Positions 33,706 through 43,221 of a DNA stretch of 64,000 bases are shown one piece after another. How positions within the stretch are numbered: the stretch's first letter is position 1; each line of letters opens with the position of its first letter. The stretch covers positions 1,984,001 to 2,048,000 of the forward strand of contig NZ_CP032514.1 in the NCBI RefSeq assembly GCF_003606385.1. Reading direction: 5' to 3'. This DNA comes from Actinomyces lilanjuaniae (lineage in GTDB: Bacteria; Actinomycetota; Actinomycetes; Actinomycetales; Actinomycetaceae). Under the pieces are notes generated by a model. That model did no database searches, was not told the DNA's origin, and was given only the letters and a program-made list of their open reading frames with translations. Both the position numbers and the translations under genes were made by a program.

Positions 33706-35904
33706 ATGACCCTCCACCTGCGCAGTGCGGGCACCTCCCTGGTCCTGGACCTCCCCGAGGACCGTCTCCCGGTGGTGCGCCACTGGGGGCCGGACCTCGG
33801 CGACGTCGAGGGCGCCGACCTGGCCGACGCGGCCGCGGCCTCACGTACCAGCCTGGGCAGCAACACCCACTGGATACTCAACGACCTGCCGGTCCTTCCC
33901 CTGCCCCACCTGGGCTGGTCCGCCCGTCCGGCAGTAGGGCTGTCCCGCACCGACGGCGATGCCTTCTCCCCCCACCCCACCGGTGTCGCCCACGAGCACT
34001 CCCGGCAGGACGGGCCTGCTGGCACTACCGACGTGGTACGCTCCCTCGCCACCGATCCAGTCCACCTCCTCACCCTGGGCACCGAGCTGCGCCTGGAGCC
34101 CTCCGGCCTGGTACGCCTGCGGGCCTGGGTCAGTGACGACCGCGAAGACAGCGACGACCGCCCTGCCGGTACCACAGGAGCGGACCTGGTAGTCACCGAG
34201 CTCACCCCGGTCATGCCCGTGCCCGACGCCGCGGTGGAGCTCCTGGACACCAGCGGGCACCACCTCCTGGAGCGCCAGCTAGTGCGCACACCCTTCTCCC
34301 CCGGCGCGCGGGTCCGCGAGTCCTGGGAGGGGAGACCCGGCCACGACGCCGCTACCTGGCTGGCGGCAGGCTCCCAGGGGTTCGGCTGGCGCAGCGGGCG
34401 GGTCCACGCGGTCCACCTGGGCTGGTCCGGTAACAGCCGCCACCTGGCACTGAACACCACCGCAGGCCCCAAGCTGCTCGGTGCCGGGGAGCTGCTCCTG
34501 CCCGGAGAGGTGATTCTGGGGCCGGGAGAGACCTACACCACGCCGTGGCTGTACTTCTCCTGGGGGGAGGGACTGGACGCCCTGTCCCACCGCAGCCACG
34601 ACTGGCTGAGGTCCCTGCCTTCCCACCCTCAGCGTCCCCGCCCCGTGCTGCTCAACACCTGGGAGGCGGTCTACTTCGACCACGACCTCGACACGCTCAA
34701 GGAGCTCGCCGACGCCGCCGCCCAGGTCGGTATCGAGCGCTACGTCCTGGACGACGGGTGGTTCGGCTCCCGTCGCGACGACACCTCCGGCCTGGGAGAC
34801 TGGCAGGTCTCCGCCCAGGCCTGGCCCCAGGGGCTGGAGCCGCTGGCGGAGCACGTGCACCGCCTGGGCATGGAGCTCGGTCTGTGGTTCGAGCCGGAGA
34901 TGATCAACACCGACTCCGACCTGGCCCGCGCCCATCCCGAGTGGATCCTCTCCGACGGCGCCGGGGGCGCCCCCGAGCACCGTCACCAGCGGGTCCTGGA
35001 CCTGACCGCCCCGGGCGCCTGGGACTACCTCCTGGAGGCGATCTCCTCCCTGGTGGAGCGCCTGGGCATCGCCTACATCAAGTGGGACCACAACTCCCCC
35101 CTCCTGGCCACGGGACACATGACGTCCAACCCCGAGCTGGGAACCCGGCCGGGGGCCGCGGCGGTGCACGACCAGACCCTGGCCTACTACCGTCTCCTGG
35201 ACGCCCTGCGCGAGCGCTTCCCGGAGCTGGAGATCGAGTCCTGCGCAGGCGGGGGCGGGCGCGTGGACCTGGGTGTGGCAGAGCGGGTCCAGCGTGTGTG
35301 GGCCTCGGACTGCATCGACGCCCACGACCGCCATGACATCCAGCGGGGCACCTCGCTCCTGCTGCCTCCCGAGCTCGTGGGGACCCATGTGGGCTCCGGC
35401 CGCGCCCACACTACGCTGCGCGACCTCGACCTCGACTTCCGGGCTGGCACGGCCCTGTGGGGCCACATGGGCGTGGAGTGGGACCTCACCGCCGCCGACG
35501 AGCCCACGCGCGAGCGCCTGGCCGCCGCCATCGCGCTGCACAAGGAGCTGCGCGGACTCCTCCACTCCGGGCGGACGGTCCACGCCGACCTCGACCAGGA
35601 CGAGGCCCTGCGTATCGAGGGCGTTGTCGCCGACGACGGCTCCCAGGCCCTGTTCGAGATCGCCTGCCTGGCCCAGCCCCTGACATGGCCCACGGCGCCA
35701 CGGCCGCTTCCCGGCCTGGACCCGCGGCGTCGCTACCACGTCCGCCTAGCCGCGCCCCCCTACCCAGAGCTGGAGAGGCAGGCCGGGTGGATGGGCGAGG
35801 ACGGCGTCGTCCTGCCGGGCTCGTTCCTGACCACCACGGGCCTGGCCCTTCCCGTCCTCCACCCCGACCACCTGGTCCTGGTGCGCGCCACCGCCGTGGA
35901 CTGA
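33706..35904 (+). CDS. aga: alpha-galactosidase, glycoside hydrolase family 36
   Basis: 732 residues, normal for GH36. It hydrolyses terminal alpha-galactosyl residues of melibiose, raffinose or stachyose, here in the cytoplasm since no signal peptide is present. The N-terminal beta-sandwich (1-300) is followed by the (beta/alpha)8 barrel with YVLDDGWFGSRRDD, the nucleophile Asp461 in AYIKWDHNSP, ESCAGGGGRVDLG and the acid/base Asp535 in VWASDCIDAHDR. The ATG at 33706 has GGAAGGA five bases upstream; the open frame from 33625 would include the operator. It leads an operon with two sugar permeases and a binding protein. Confidence 0.95.
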   Translation: MTLHLRSAGTSLVLDLPEDRLPVVRHWGPDLGDVEGADLADAAAASRTSLGSNTHWILNDLPVLPLPHLGWSARPAVGLSRTDGDAFSPHPTGVAHEHSRQDGPAGTTDVVRSLATDPVHLLTLGTELRLEPSGLVRLRAWVSDDREDSDDRPAGTTGADLVVTELTPVMPVPDAAVELLDTSGHHLLERQLVRTPFSPGARVRESWEGRPGHDAATWLAAGSQGFGWRSGRVHAVHLGWSGNSRHLALNTTAGPKLLGAGELLLPGEVILGPGETYTTPWLYFSWGEGLDALSHRSHDWLRSLPSHPQRPRPVLLNTWEAVYFDHDLDTLKELADAAAQVGIERYVLDDGWFGSRRDDTSGLGDWQVSAQAWPQGLEPLAEHVHRLGMELGLWFEPEMINTDSDLARAHPEWILSDGAGGAPEHRHQRVLDLTAPGAWDYLLEAISSLVERLGIAYIKWDHNSPLLATGHMTSNPELGTRPGAAAVHDQTLAYYRLLDALRERFPELEIESCAGGGGRVDLGVAERVQRVWASDCIDAHDRHDIQRGTSLLLPPELVGTHVGSGRAHTTLRDLDLDFRAGTALWGHMGVEWDLTAADEPTRERLAAAIALHKELRGLLHSGRTVHADLDQDEALRIEGVVADDGSQALFEIACLAQPLTWPTAPRPLPGLDPRRRYHVRLAAPPYPELERQAGWMGEDGVVLPGSFLTTTGLALPVLHPDHLVLVRATAVD

Positions 35905-36036
35905 GCCCGCCGACACCACTGGACCTACTGACCCTCCCGCACGCGCCGTCCCGGCCCTGAGCACCCGTCCACACTCTTTCCGCACCACCGCCCCCGTCCA
36001 CAGTCTGTCCATAATCACCGTCGATTTGGAGACCCG

Positions 36037-36942
36037 ATGTCAATCTCGACCCCGGTCGCGCGACAAGCCAGTCGCCGTCCCCGCTCCGACCTCAGGCTGG
36101 GCCTGGCCTTCATCGTCCCCGCGACGATCGGCCTGGTCGCCTTCTTCCTCTGGCCGCTGGCCCGCGGTATCTGGCTCTCCTTCACCGAGTACAACCTGCT
36201 CACCCCCGAGGAGTTCACGGGACTGTCCAACTACCAGCGCATGGCCTCCGACTCGACCTTCTGGAACGCCGTGTGGGTGACTCTGGAGTACGTCGTCATC
36301 AACATCGGGCTCCAGACGGTCCTGGCCCTGGCCATCGCCGTGCTCATGCAGCGCCTGACCCAGTCCACGCTGGTGCGCTCCATCGTGCTGACCCCCTACC
36401 TGGTCTCCAACGTGGTCGTTGCCATGCTGTGGCTGTGGATCCTCGACAACACGCTAGGGATCTCTAACGAGCTCATCCAGGGCCTGACCGGTGAGCGGGT
36501 GAACTTCTTCTCCTCGGCCCTGGCCATCCCCACCATCGCCGTCATTAACGTGTGGCGCCACGTGGGCTACACCGCCCTGCTCATCTTTGCCGGGCTGCAG
36601 TCGATCCCGGGCACCGTCTACGAGGCGGGCAAGGTGGACGGCGCCAGCGAGTGGACCATGTTCTGGCGCATCACGGTCCCGCTGCTGCGCCCCATCTTGG
36701 CCCTGGTGCTCATCATGACGATGATCGGCTCCTTCCAGGTCTTCGACACGGTGTCAGTGACCACCCAGGGAGGCCCGGTCAATGCCAGCCGAGTGCTGCA
36801 GTACTACATCTACGACATGGCCTTCGACCGCTTCCAGTTCGGCTACGCCTCCGCCATGGCCGTGGGGCTGCTGGTGGTCCTGGCCGTCATCACGGTCGCG
36901 CAGTACCGCATGACCCGCGCCAACGAGACGGACCTGGACTGA
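36037..36942 (+). CDS. carbohydrate ABC transporter permease (MalF/UgpA type)
   Basis: 301 residues, six membrane helices. The EAA loop reads EAGKVDGASEWTMFWRITVPLLRP near 205-228, which docks the ATPase. N-terminal RSDLRLGLAFIVPATIGLVAFFLWPLARGIWLSF is typical of the family's first helix. Two bases of spacing rules and a 13-base gap join it to the second permease. The ATG at 36037 has GGAG before it. Together with the binding protein at 37949 it imports probably an alpha-galactoside such as raffinose or melibiose. No ATPase gene is in the operon. Confidence 0.92.
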   Translation: MSISTPVARQASRRPRSDLRLGLAFIVPATIGLVAFFLWPLARGIWLSFTEYNLLTPEEFTGLSNYQRMASDSTFWNAVWVTLEYVVINIGLQTVLALAIAVLMQRLTQSTLVRSIVLTPYLVSNVVVAMLWLWILDNTLGISNELIQGLTGERVNFFSSALAIPTIAVINVWRHVGYTALLIFAGLQSIPGTVYEAGKVDGASEWTMFWRITVPLLRPILALVLIMTMIGSFQVFDTVSVTTQGGPVNASRVLQYYIYDMAFDRFQFGYASAMAVGLLVVLAVITVAQYRMTRANETDLD

Positions 36943-36955
36943 GAGGGGCACGACG

Positions 36956-37939
36956 ATGAGCACCAGCACCACCAGCACCACCACCGTGGCCGAGGCCTCC
37001 AGCGGCAACCGGGAGCGCCGCACCTCGCAGGCCGCAGCACCTGGCACCGTCGCCGCCCAGCAGCGGCGCCTCAACCTGGGACGCGCACTGGCCTGGGTCG
37101 CCATGTCCCTGATCATCATTATGACGATCCTGCCCTTCTACTGGGTACTGCGCACCGCCCTGTCCTCCAACACCGGGCTGGCCTCGGACCCCACCTCCGT
37201 GCTGCCGGTGGACACCAATCTGCGCGGGTTCGCCCGGGTCTTCGGCATGCAGTCCACTGAGGAGGCCATCGCTGACGGCGGCTCGGGCGCCTCGATGAAC
37301 TTCTGGCTCTACCTGCGCAACTCCGTCATCGTGGCCACCCTGGTCACCGTCTGCCAGGTCTTCTTCTCTGCCATGGCGGCCTACTCCTTCGCTCGCCTGC
37401 GCTGGCCGGGCCGCGACACCGTCTTCTCAGTCTTCCTGGCCGCGCTCATGGTTCCCTCGATCTTCACCCTCCTGCCGAACTTCGTGCTCGTCAGGCAGCT
37501 GGGACTCATCGACACCCTGCTGGGTGTGGCCATGCCGACGATGTTCATGACCCCTTTTGCGGTCTTCTTCCTCAAGCAGTTCTTCATGAACATCCCCCGT
37601 GAGCTGGAGGAGGCTGCCCTGCTGGACGGCGCCTCAAAGATCCGCGTGTTCTTCCAGCTGATCCTTCCCATGGCAAGGGCCCCGATCACCACGCTGGCGA
37701 TCCTGACCTACATCACCGCCTGGAACGACTACTTCTGGCCCCTGCTGGTGTCCTACACCGACTCCTCCCAGGTGCTGACCGTTGCCGTGGCCGTCTTCAA
37801 GTCCCAGACCCCCCAGACCGGTCCCGACTGGTCCGGCCTCATGGCAGCCACCCTGGTGGCAGCCCTGCCCATGCTGCTGCTGTTCATGGCTGCGGCCAGG
37901 CGCATCGTCAACTCCATCGGCTTCACCGGGATCAAGTGA
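36956..37939 (+). CDS. carbohydrate ABC transporter permease (MalG/UgpE type)
   Basis: 327 residues with a Ser/Thr-rich N-terminal tail (1-40) and six helices. The EAA loop EEAALLDGASKIRVFFQLILPMARAP lies near 225-250; ILTYITAWNDYFWPLLVSY and the terminal AARRIVNSIGFTGIK are family hallmarks. It pairs with the permease at 36037 as the second half of the channel. Only ten bases separate it from the binding-protein gene, so the order alpha-galactosidase, permease, permease, binding protein is one transcript. Confidence 0.92.
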   Translation: MSTSTTSTTTVAEASSGNRERRTSQAAAPGTVAAQQRRLNLGRALAWVAMSLIIIMTILPFYWVLRTALSSNTGLASDPTSVLPVDTNLRGFARVFGMQSTEEAIADGGSGASMNFWLYLRNSVIVATLVTVCQVFFSAMAAYSFARLRWPGRDTVFSVFLAALMVPSIFTLLPNFVLVRQLGLIDTLLGVAMPTMFMTPFAVFFLKQFFMNIPRELEEAALLDGASKIRVFFQLILPMARAPITTLAILTYITAWNDYFWPLLVSYTDSSQVLTVAVAVFKSQTPQTGPDWSGLMAATLVAALPMLLLFMAAARRIVNSIGFTGIK

Positions 37940-37948
37940 GGAACAACG

Positions 37949-39403
37949 ATGACCTCCACATTCTTCAGACACACTGGCTTCGCACGCACCGACGCCTCCG
38001 GCAGCGCCGCAACACCGTCGCGCCTTCTGCTGACCCGGCGCACCGCACTGTCAGCCCTGGCCGCCTCCGCCACCGCCCTGACCCTGGGCGCCTGCGCCCA
38101 GGGATCTTCCAGCACAGGAGCCAGCACCGACTCCAGCACGATCGACTACTGGCTCTGGGACGCCAGCCAGCTGCCCGGATACCAGCAGTGCGCAGACGTC
38201 TTCGAGGAGAAGACCGGGATCAGGGTGCGCATCACCCAGCTCGGCTGGGACGACTACTGGACCAAGCTGACCGCAGGCCTCCTGGCGGGAACCGCCCCGG
38301 ACGTCTTCACCGACCACATCGCCCGGTTCGCCCAGCTCGCGGACCTGGACGTCCTGGTCCCCCTGGAGGAGCAGCCCGCCTGGGCCGAGGTTGACGAGTC
38401 GGCCTTCCAGGAGGGTCTGATCGACCTGTGGAAGGGCGAGGACGGCCACCAGTACGGCTGCCCCAAGGACTGGGACACCGAGGCCGTCTTCTACAACAAG
38501 GACATGGTGGCCGAGGCCGGCCTGACCGAGGAGGACCTGGCGACCTGGGAATGGAACCCTGATGACGGGGGCACCTTCGAGAAGGTCCTGGCCAGGCTCA
38601 CCGTGGACCGCAACGGCGTGCGCGGGGACGAGGAAGGCTTCGACCCTGCACATGTCGCCACCTACGGCATCGGTATCCAGGACTCCGGCGGCTCTGACGG
38701 CCAGACCCAGTGGAGCCCCTTCACCGGTTCCCTGGGGAGCTGGATGTACACCGACCAGGAGACCTGGGGCACCCGCTACCGCTATGACGACCCCGAGTTC
38801 CAGAAGACCATCGACTGGTACTTCGGCCTGGTGCGCAAGGGATACATGAATCCCAACGGCGCCTTCTCCGACGCCACTGGCACCGATGTCCAGATCGGCT
38901 CGGGAAAGGTGGCCCTGGCGATCCACGGCGCCTGGATGTTCAACACCTTCGCGGGCCTGGACGTCAGTATCGGGATCACCACGACCCCCAGGGGACCCAG
39001 CGGCACCTCCGCCTCCCTGTTCAACGGGCTGGGAGACTCGATCGTCAAGCAGTCCACGAAGATCGAGGCCGCCTCCAAGTGGGTGGCGTTCCTGGGCACC
39101 GCTGAAGCGCAGGACATTATCGCCGCCCAGGGCGTGGTCTTCCCGGCGATCGCCTCGTCCACCCAGAAGGCTGTGGCCGTGTTCGAGGAGACGGGCCTGC
39201 CCACGCAGCCCTTCACCCAGCACGTGGAGGAAGGCACCACCTTCTTCTTCCCCCTGACCTACTTTGGCTCCGACGTCACCGCGATCATGACGCCCGCGAT
39301 GGAGGACGTGTGGGCCAACGGGGTCCCGGCCTCCTCCCTCACCGGGTACAACGAGCAGGTGAACCTGCTCTTCGAGACCTCCACGCACGAGGACGAGGGG
39401 TAG
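37949..39403 (+). CDS. sugar ABC transporter substrate-binding lipoprotein
   Basis: 484 residues. The signal has a twin-arginine-like start (LLTRRTALSALAASATAL) and a lipobox LGAC, so it is a lipid-anchored solute receptor. The mature part has family-1 features: IDYWLWDASQLPGYQQCADVFEE, VRITQLGWDDYWTKL, GTAPDVFTDHIARFAQL and AIHGAWMFNTFA. Its neighbours point to an alpha-galactoside ligand. The ATG at 37949 has GAGGAACAAC before it. The downstream hairpin at 39476-39513 ends the operon. Confidence 0.92.
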   Translation: MTSTFFRHTGFARTDASGSAATPSRLLLTRRTALSALAASATALTLGACAQGSSSTGASTDSSTIDYWLWDASQLPGYQQCADVFEEKTGIRVRITQLGWDDYWTKLTAGLLAGTAPDVFTDHIARFAQLADLDVLVPLEEQPAWAEVDESAFQEGLIDLWKGEDGHQYGCPKDWDTEAVFYNKDMVAEAGLTEEDLATWEWNPDDGGTFEKVLARLTVDRNGVRGDEEGFDPAHVATYGIGIQDSGGSDGQTQWSPFTGSLGSWMYTDQETWGTRYRYDDPEFQKTIDWYFGLVRKGYMNPNGAFSDATGTDVQIGSGKVALAIHGAWMFNTFAGLDVSIGITTTPRGPSGTSASLFNGLGDSIVKQSTKIEAASKWVAFLGTAEAQDIIAAQGVVFPAIASSTQKAVAVFEETGLPTQPFTQHVEEGTTFFFPLTYFGSDVTAIMTPAMEDVWANGVPASSLTGYNEQVNLLFETSTHEDEG

Positions 39404-39475
39404 CCGACAGCCGGACTGCACCTGACGCCACCACTGGGCACCGCCACGGTGCTCACGCGAGAGGCAGCATGCAGC

Positions 39476-39513
39476 TCGCCCCGGTAGCCCCTGAAAAAGG
39501 GGCACCGGGGCGA
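39476..39513. terminator. strong terminator between sugar operon and recX
   Basis: TCGCCCCGGT pairs perfectly with ACCGGGGCGA, and GCCCCT with AGGGGC inside, around a GAAAA loop. It lies between convergent genes and can act in both directions. Confidence 0.8.
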
Positions 39514-39531
39514 ACGCATCTCAGGGCACCC

Positions 39532-40050
39532 TTACGCGAGCTCCTCCTCAGAGTCGTCTCCGGCCTCCGGAACCGCCAGGGCGACGGCACGCAGGCTCAA
39601 CTCGCGGCCGTACCCCTTGCGTCCCAGGTAGGCGATGAGACGCCGCCTACACACGGCAGTCGGAAGATCGGTCATGGTGGCCGCACGCCTGCGTGCCAGG
39701 CGCAGCGCTGCCGCCTCCTCGTCCTCAGGCGTGATCTGCTCCAGGGCGCAGGAGACGGCCGCCTCCTCTACACCCTTGCGCCGCAGCTCCTCGGCGACAG
39801 CCCGCCTTGCCACGCCTTTCTCTGCGAACCGCGTGCGAGCCAGGGTGGCGGCATAGGCCTGGTCGTCAACAACTCCCGCCGCCTCCAGCCGGTCCAGGAC
39901 CTCTGCGGCGACAGAGGGGTCCACGTCCTTGCGCTCCAGCAGGGAGGCCAGGGCGGCCCGGGGCACCGCGCTGCGATCGAGGCGGCGCAGGACGATATCA
40001 CGGGCGGCCTCGACCTCCTCGGTACGGGAGTCCGCAGTAAGCCACGGCAT
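39532..40050 (-). CDS. recX: RecA regulatory protein RecX
   Basis: 172 residues, usual length. Three-helix repeats of RecX: ARDIVLRRLDRSAVPRAALASLLERK, AAGVVDDQAYAATLARTRFAEKGVARRAVAEELRRKGV and RRLIAYLGRKGYGRELSLRAV. RecX binds and limits RecA filaments. The ATG at 40050-40048 overlaps the recA stop (TGATG), so the two are coupled. In mycobacteria miaB follows recX; here a terminator and accessory block 2 follow. Confidence 0.93.
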   Translation of the reverse strand: MPWLTADSRTEEVEAARDIVLRRLDRSAVPRAALASLLERKDVDPSVAAEVLDRLEAAGVVDDQAYAATLARTRFAEKGVARRAVAEELRRKGVEEAAVSCALEQITPEDEEAAALRLARRRAATMTDLPTAVCRRRLIAYLGRKGYGRELSLRAVALAVPEAGDDSEEELA

Positions 40051-41345
40051 CAGAAGCCGCCCGCGTCCTCGCCGAAGATGGTCTCTGCGGCCTCTGCGGG
40101 GCCCGTGGAGGGCTTGGCGGCTGCTGCCGTCACAGCCTCCGTGGCCTGTCTGCCACCGCCTCTGGTGGCAGGACCCTTGGCCCGTCCTGCGGGCTCCCGC
40201 GAGGTCTTCCTGCCCCGCCCCCGCGCTCGCGCCGTCTCAGCGGGTGGGTCAGTCTGGGGCGAGACGGCTGCACCCCCGCCCGCGGCCTGAAGGGCGGCCT
40301 GTGCCTCCTCCTGGGCGGCCTCCTCACGAGCCCGGCGCCCGGGCTCGCCAATGCCCAGGGCAGCCAGGATCTTCTCCTCGATCTCCGCAGCGAGCTGGGG
40401 TTATCCTTGAGAAAGGCTCGCGCATTCTCCTTGCCCTGCCCCAGCTGGTCTTCCCCATAGGTAAACCAGGCACCGGACTTGCGCACTACCGCGTGCTCGA
40501 CCCCCAGGTCCAGCAAGCTCCCCTCCCGGGAGATCCCCTGGCCGTAGAGGATGTCGAACTCAGCCTGCTTGAAGGGCGGGGCCATCTTGTTCTTGACAAC
40601 CTTGACCCGGGTCCGGTTGCCCACGGGCTGGTCACCGTCCTTGAGGGTCTGGGTACGGCGCACGTCCAGGCGCACCGAGGAGTAGAACTTCAGCGCCTTA
40701 CCACCGGTGGTGGTCTCCGGGTTACCGAAGAAGACGCCGATCTTCTCCCGCAGCTGGTTGATAAAGATCGCCGTGGTGCCTGTCGAGGACAGCGCTCCGG
40801 TGATCTTGCGCAGTGCCTGGCTCATCAGCCGGGCCTGCAGACCGACGTGGGAGTCCCCCATCTCCCCTCGATCTCAGCCTTGGGCACCAGGGCGGCCACG
40901 GAGTCGATGACAATAATGTCCAGTCCTCCCGAGCGCACCAGCATGTCGGTGATCTCCAGGGCCTGCTCACCAGTGTCAGGCTGGGAGACCAGGAGGTTGT
41001 CGATGTCCACCCCAGGGCCTGGGCGTAGACCGGGTCCAGGGCGTGCTCGGCGTCGATGAAGGCCGCGTTGCCACCGGCAGCCTGCGCGCTGGCCACGGCG
41101 TGGAGGGCTACGGTCGTCTTCCCCGAGGACTCAGGCCCGTAGACCTCGATAATACGGCCCCGGGGAAGCCCCCCCACACCCAGTGCCACGTCCAGGGCGA
41201 CCGAGCCGGTGGGAATGACGGACACCGGTGGACGCGTGTCGTCGCCCAGGCGCATGACGGAGCCTTTGCCGAAGGACTTGTCGATCTGTGCGAGTGCGGT
41301 GGCCAGGGCCTTGGAACGGTCCTGGGTCTGGGTGGCTGCTGGCAT
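40050..41345 (-). CDS. recA: recombinase RecA (three frameshifts in the sequence)
   Basis: Central recombinase and SOS co-protease. From ATG 41345: [15 protein letters not shown], Walker [33 protein letters not shown], then [35 protein letters not shown], then [41 protein letters not shown], and a long Ala/Arg-rich C-terminal tail ending at GEDAGGF with stop at 40050. These parts lie in different frames. Breaks are at 41010-41013 (CCCC for expected five), 40864-40867 (CCCC for five) and 40396-40397 (one C missing before GGGG). Corrected, the protein is intact and of about 432 residues. An essential SOS gene with three breaks points to sequence error. No intein is present. A SOS box lies upstream at 41522. 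Confidence 0.95.
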
Positions 41346-41521
41346 GTGCTCTACCTCGGGTAGTCGGGCGGCTCTCAGCCGCGGCGGGCATGGCTGGTCA
41401 TTGCTGAGGTCCCCTCGCCGGGGCTCGCAGACGACGGTATGCCTGACCACTGACACGTAAGGCTGCCCCTGGACATCCTGTGGAGCCATGAAGCAGCAGC
41501 GTCGTCTGTGGAGAAGAGTAC

Positions 41522-41537
41522 CCGAACACGTGTTCGA
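41522..41537. promoter_or_regulatory. LexA SOS box upstream of recA
   Basis: CCGAACACGTGTTCGA matches the actinobacterial/Bacillus-type LexA site (TCGAACnnnnGTTCGA) with one mismatch and contains a perfect 14-base palindrome. It stands 177 bases before the recA start, between recA and the DUF3046 gene. DUF3046 lies upstream, so the recA promoter is expected here. Confidence 0.75.
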
Positions 41538-41570
41538 CTACGAGGCGTCCCAGACCGGCGTGTCAACGCG

Positions 41571-41816
41571 TCACAGAGTCTCGTCATAGAAGCGGGACCG
41601 CCTCCGGGAGTCGTCACGCAGCACCCACCGTTCCGCGTCACTTCGCTGTGTCTCGTCACACAAAGCGTGCCACACCCTCCGGGGAGCGACGCCGTCAGCC
41701 AGCGCCTCCACACAGGTCGCCCCCAGACCGGGCAGGACCAGGTCCTGCGCCAGGGAACGACCGTAACTGGAGCCGAAGACCGTCTCCACCGCCTCCCAGA
41801 ACTCCGAGTGCCTCAC
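41571..41816 (-). CDS. DUF3046 family protein
   Basis: 81 residues, matching DUF3046, a small actinobacterial protein found directly before recA: MRHSEFWEAVETVFGSSYG, LVLPGLGATCVEALADGVAP, PRRVWHALCDE and ERWVLRDDSRR. No function is established. The gene order clgR, DUF3046, recA, recX is typical for actinobacteria, and the short intergenic stretch at 41817-41967 holds a direct repeat of CCCCGGACCGCGC. Confidence 0.85.
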   Translation of the reverse strand: MRHSEFWEAVETVFGSSYGRSLAQDLVLPGLGATCVEALADGVAPRRVWHALCDETQRSDAERWVLRDDSRRRSRFYDETL

Positions 41817-41967
41817 CTAGGCCTCCCGCCACCAGCACGTCCGCGAGCCCCCGGACCGCGCAGACCCTCCCGGAAGACAGCGGCAGGTCCCCGGACCGCG
41901 CTCAGCGGCTCGGGGACCTGAGAACGCACCAGCGCGCAGCGGCGGGGAGGAAGGACCCAGGACGAGG

Positions 41968-42330
41968 TCAGCGCAGGGAGGCACTCTGCTGACGGATCAG
42001 CTCATCAGGGACAGTGTCAGGGATGACGACGCCCTCAGTCAGGGCGATCCTGTCAGAGACCTCACGCAGCACCGTGGACAGCGGCGCCCCCAGTGCCTGG
42101 CAGATCGAGGCCAGCAGCTCAGATGAAGCCTCCTTCTGCCCCCTCTCCACCTCGGACAGGTAGCCCAGGGACACACGCGCCTGGCTGGAGACCTCACGAA
42201 GAGTGCGACCCTGGTGCTGACGCACAGAACGGAGCACCTCGCCGATCTCCCGGCGCAGGAGAACATTGTCTTGCTTGGTCGTGTCCACGGCAGCAGCATA
42301 GCCCGTTGCGGACACGCCCTGCATCGGCAT
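41968..42330 (-). CDS. clgR: ClgR-type XRE-family transcriptional regulator
   Basis: 120 residues from the ATG at 42330. The helix-turn-helix reads [49 protein letters not shown], almost the ClgR consensus. ClgR activates the clp protease and repair genes in actinobacteria. It follows cinA on the minus strand, the usual place. The frame is open up to 42456, and the GTG at 42288 would give 106 residues, near the size of mycobacterial ClgR; none of these starts has a clear ribosome binding site. The C-terminus [16 protein letters not shown] lacks the ssrA-like Ala-Ala ending by which Clp degrades some ClgR proteins. Confidence 0.85.
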   Translation of the reverse strand: MPMQGVSATGYAAAVDTTKQDNVLLRREIGEVLRSVRQHQGRTLREVSSQARVSLGYLSEVERGQKEASSELLASICQALGAPLSTVLREVSDRIALTEGVVIPDTVPDELIRQQSASLR

Positions 42331-42655
42331 CTTGCTGAGCGGACGGGTGGTGCGGGTGCGAGTCACGTTGTTCATCATCTGGCACAACCATTCGCGTCGT
42401 GGATTCATTCCCGTCTTCGTCAACACAGCCTCCGAAGACGTCACAACGATCCTCACTGCCCTTCCTGAAAGAAGTCTTAAAAACCTCTTAGCCGCACCCT
42501 TGTCGTACAGTTGTGCACCTGTGTGCGGGACACCCCCGGCAACTGGCCCCTGTCAGCCCGGACCTAGACCGTGCACCTGCGCACAGGAGGGCGGCGCTGA
42601 TCGGGGACGAGCCGCGCGGGCGGCCCAGCCCCTCCGTGCGCACGCTCCCGGAAGG

Positions 42656-43213
42656 TCAGCCCTCCTTGGCCTGCCGACCGCCCTCACCCGGCACACCAGA
42701 GGTCAGGAGCTGCGTCACCATCTCCAGTGCCCTGAGCGTCGTCGTGCACCGCACCTGGGTCCGCCCACCCGGAAGGTGCAGCTCCTGGAGCCGCGTACCC
42801 CAGCCGGAGACCACCGCAAGGTGGACCGTACCCGCCTCGTGACCGTCGGCACCGCCCGGTCCTGCGACACCGGTTGTGGCCACACCGAGGTCGGCACCCA
42901 TAAGGCGCGACACCCCCGCCGCCATCTGCTCGGCAACGACACTGTCCACCGGGCCGACCTCGGCCAGGCGCACCGGGTCAACGCCGAGGACCTGGCTCTT
43001 GACCCTCATGGCGTAGGCTACGACGGCACCGACGAGCACACGAGAGGCGCCAGGCACGTCAGCAAGAGCAGAGGCCACCATGCCTCCGGTCAGGGACTCC
43101 GCCACCGCCAGGGTCAGTCGCCGTCGGCCAGCCTCGTCCAGCAGACGCTCCGCAGCCTGTCGCAGCTCCTCAGTCATCTCCTTAGTCACGTCCTTAGTCA
43201 TGCCTGTCGTCAT
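42656..43213 (-). CDS. cinA: CinA C-terminal-domain protein (nicotinamide-nucleotide amidase, PncC type)
   Basis: 185 residues from ATG 43213. It has only the CinA C-terminal amidase domain: LTLAVAESLTGGMVASALADVPGASRVLVGAVVAYA, VDSVVAEQMAAGVSRLMGADLGVATTGVAGPGG and EAGTVHLAV. The family deamidates NMN in the pyridine-nucleotide cycle. A short repeated N-terminal stretch (MTTGMTKDVTKEMTEEL) precedes the domain. It begins eight bases after pgsA and sits in the conserved pgsA-cinA-clgR order. The long open frame upstream of 43213 covers pgsA and is not coding. Confidence 0.9.
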   Translation of the reverse strand: MTTGMTKDVTKEMTEELRQAAERLLDEAGRRRLTLAVAESLTGGMVASALADVPGASRVLVGAVVAYAMRVKSQVLGVDPVRLAEVGPVDSVVAEQMAAGVSRLMGADLGVATTGVAGPGGADGHEAGTVHLAVVSGWGTRLQELHLPGGRTQVRCTTTLRALEMVTQLLTSGVPGEGGRQAKEG

Positions 43214-43221
43214 GGCTCCGC

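Noticed and set aside
34279..35739. 486-codon antisense frame over the alpha-galactosidase
   Set aside because: Gly/Val/Gln-rich shadow of a gene with intact catalytic motifs.
38051..39505. 484-codon antisense frame over the sugar-binding protein
   Set aside because: Same-length shadow with no motif; the sense frame has a lipobox and family features.
40050..41345. Intein or programmed frameshifting in recA
   Set aside because: No extra sequence and no slippery site plus structure; three independent one-base losses fit sequencing error better.
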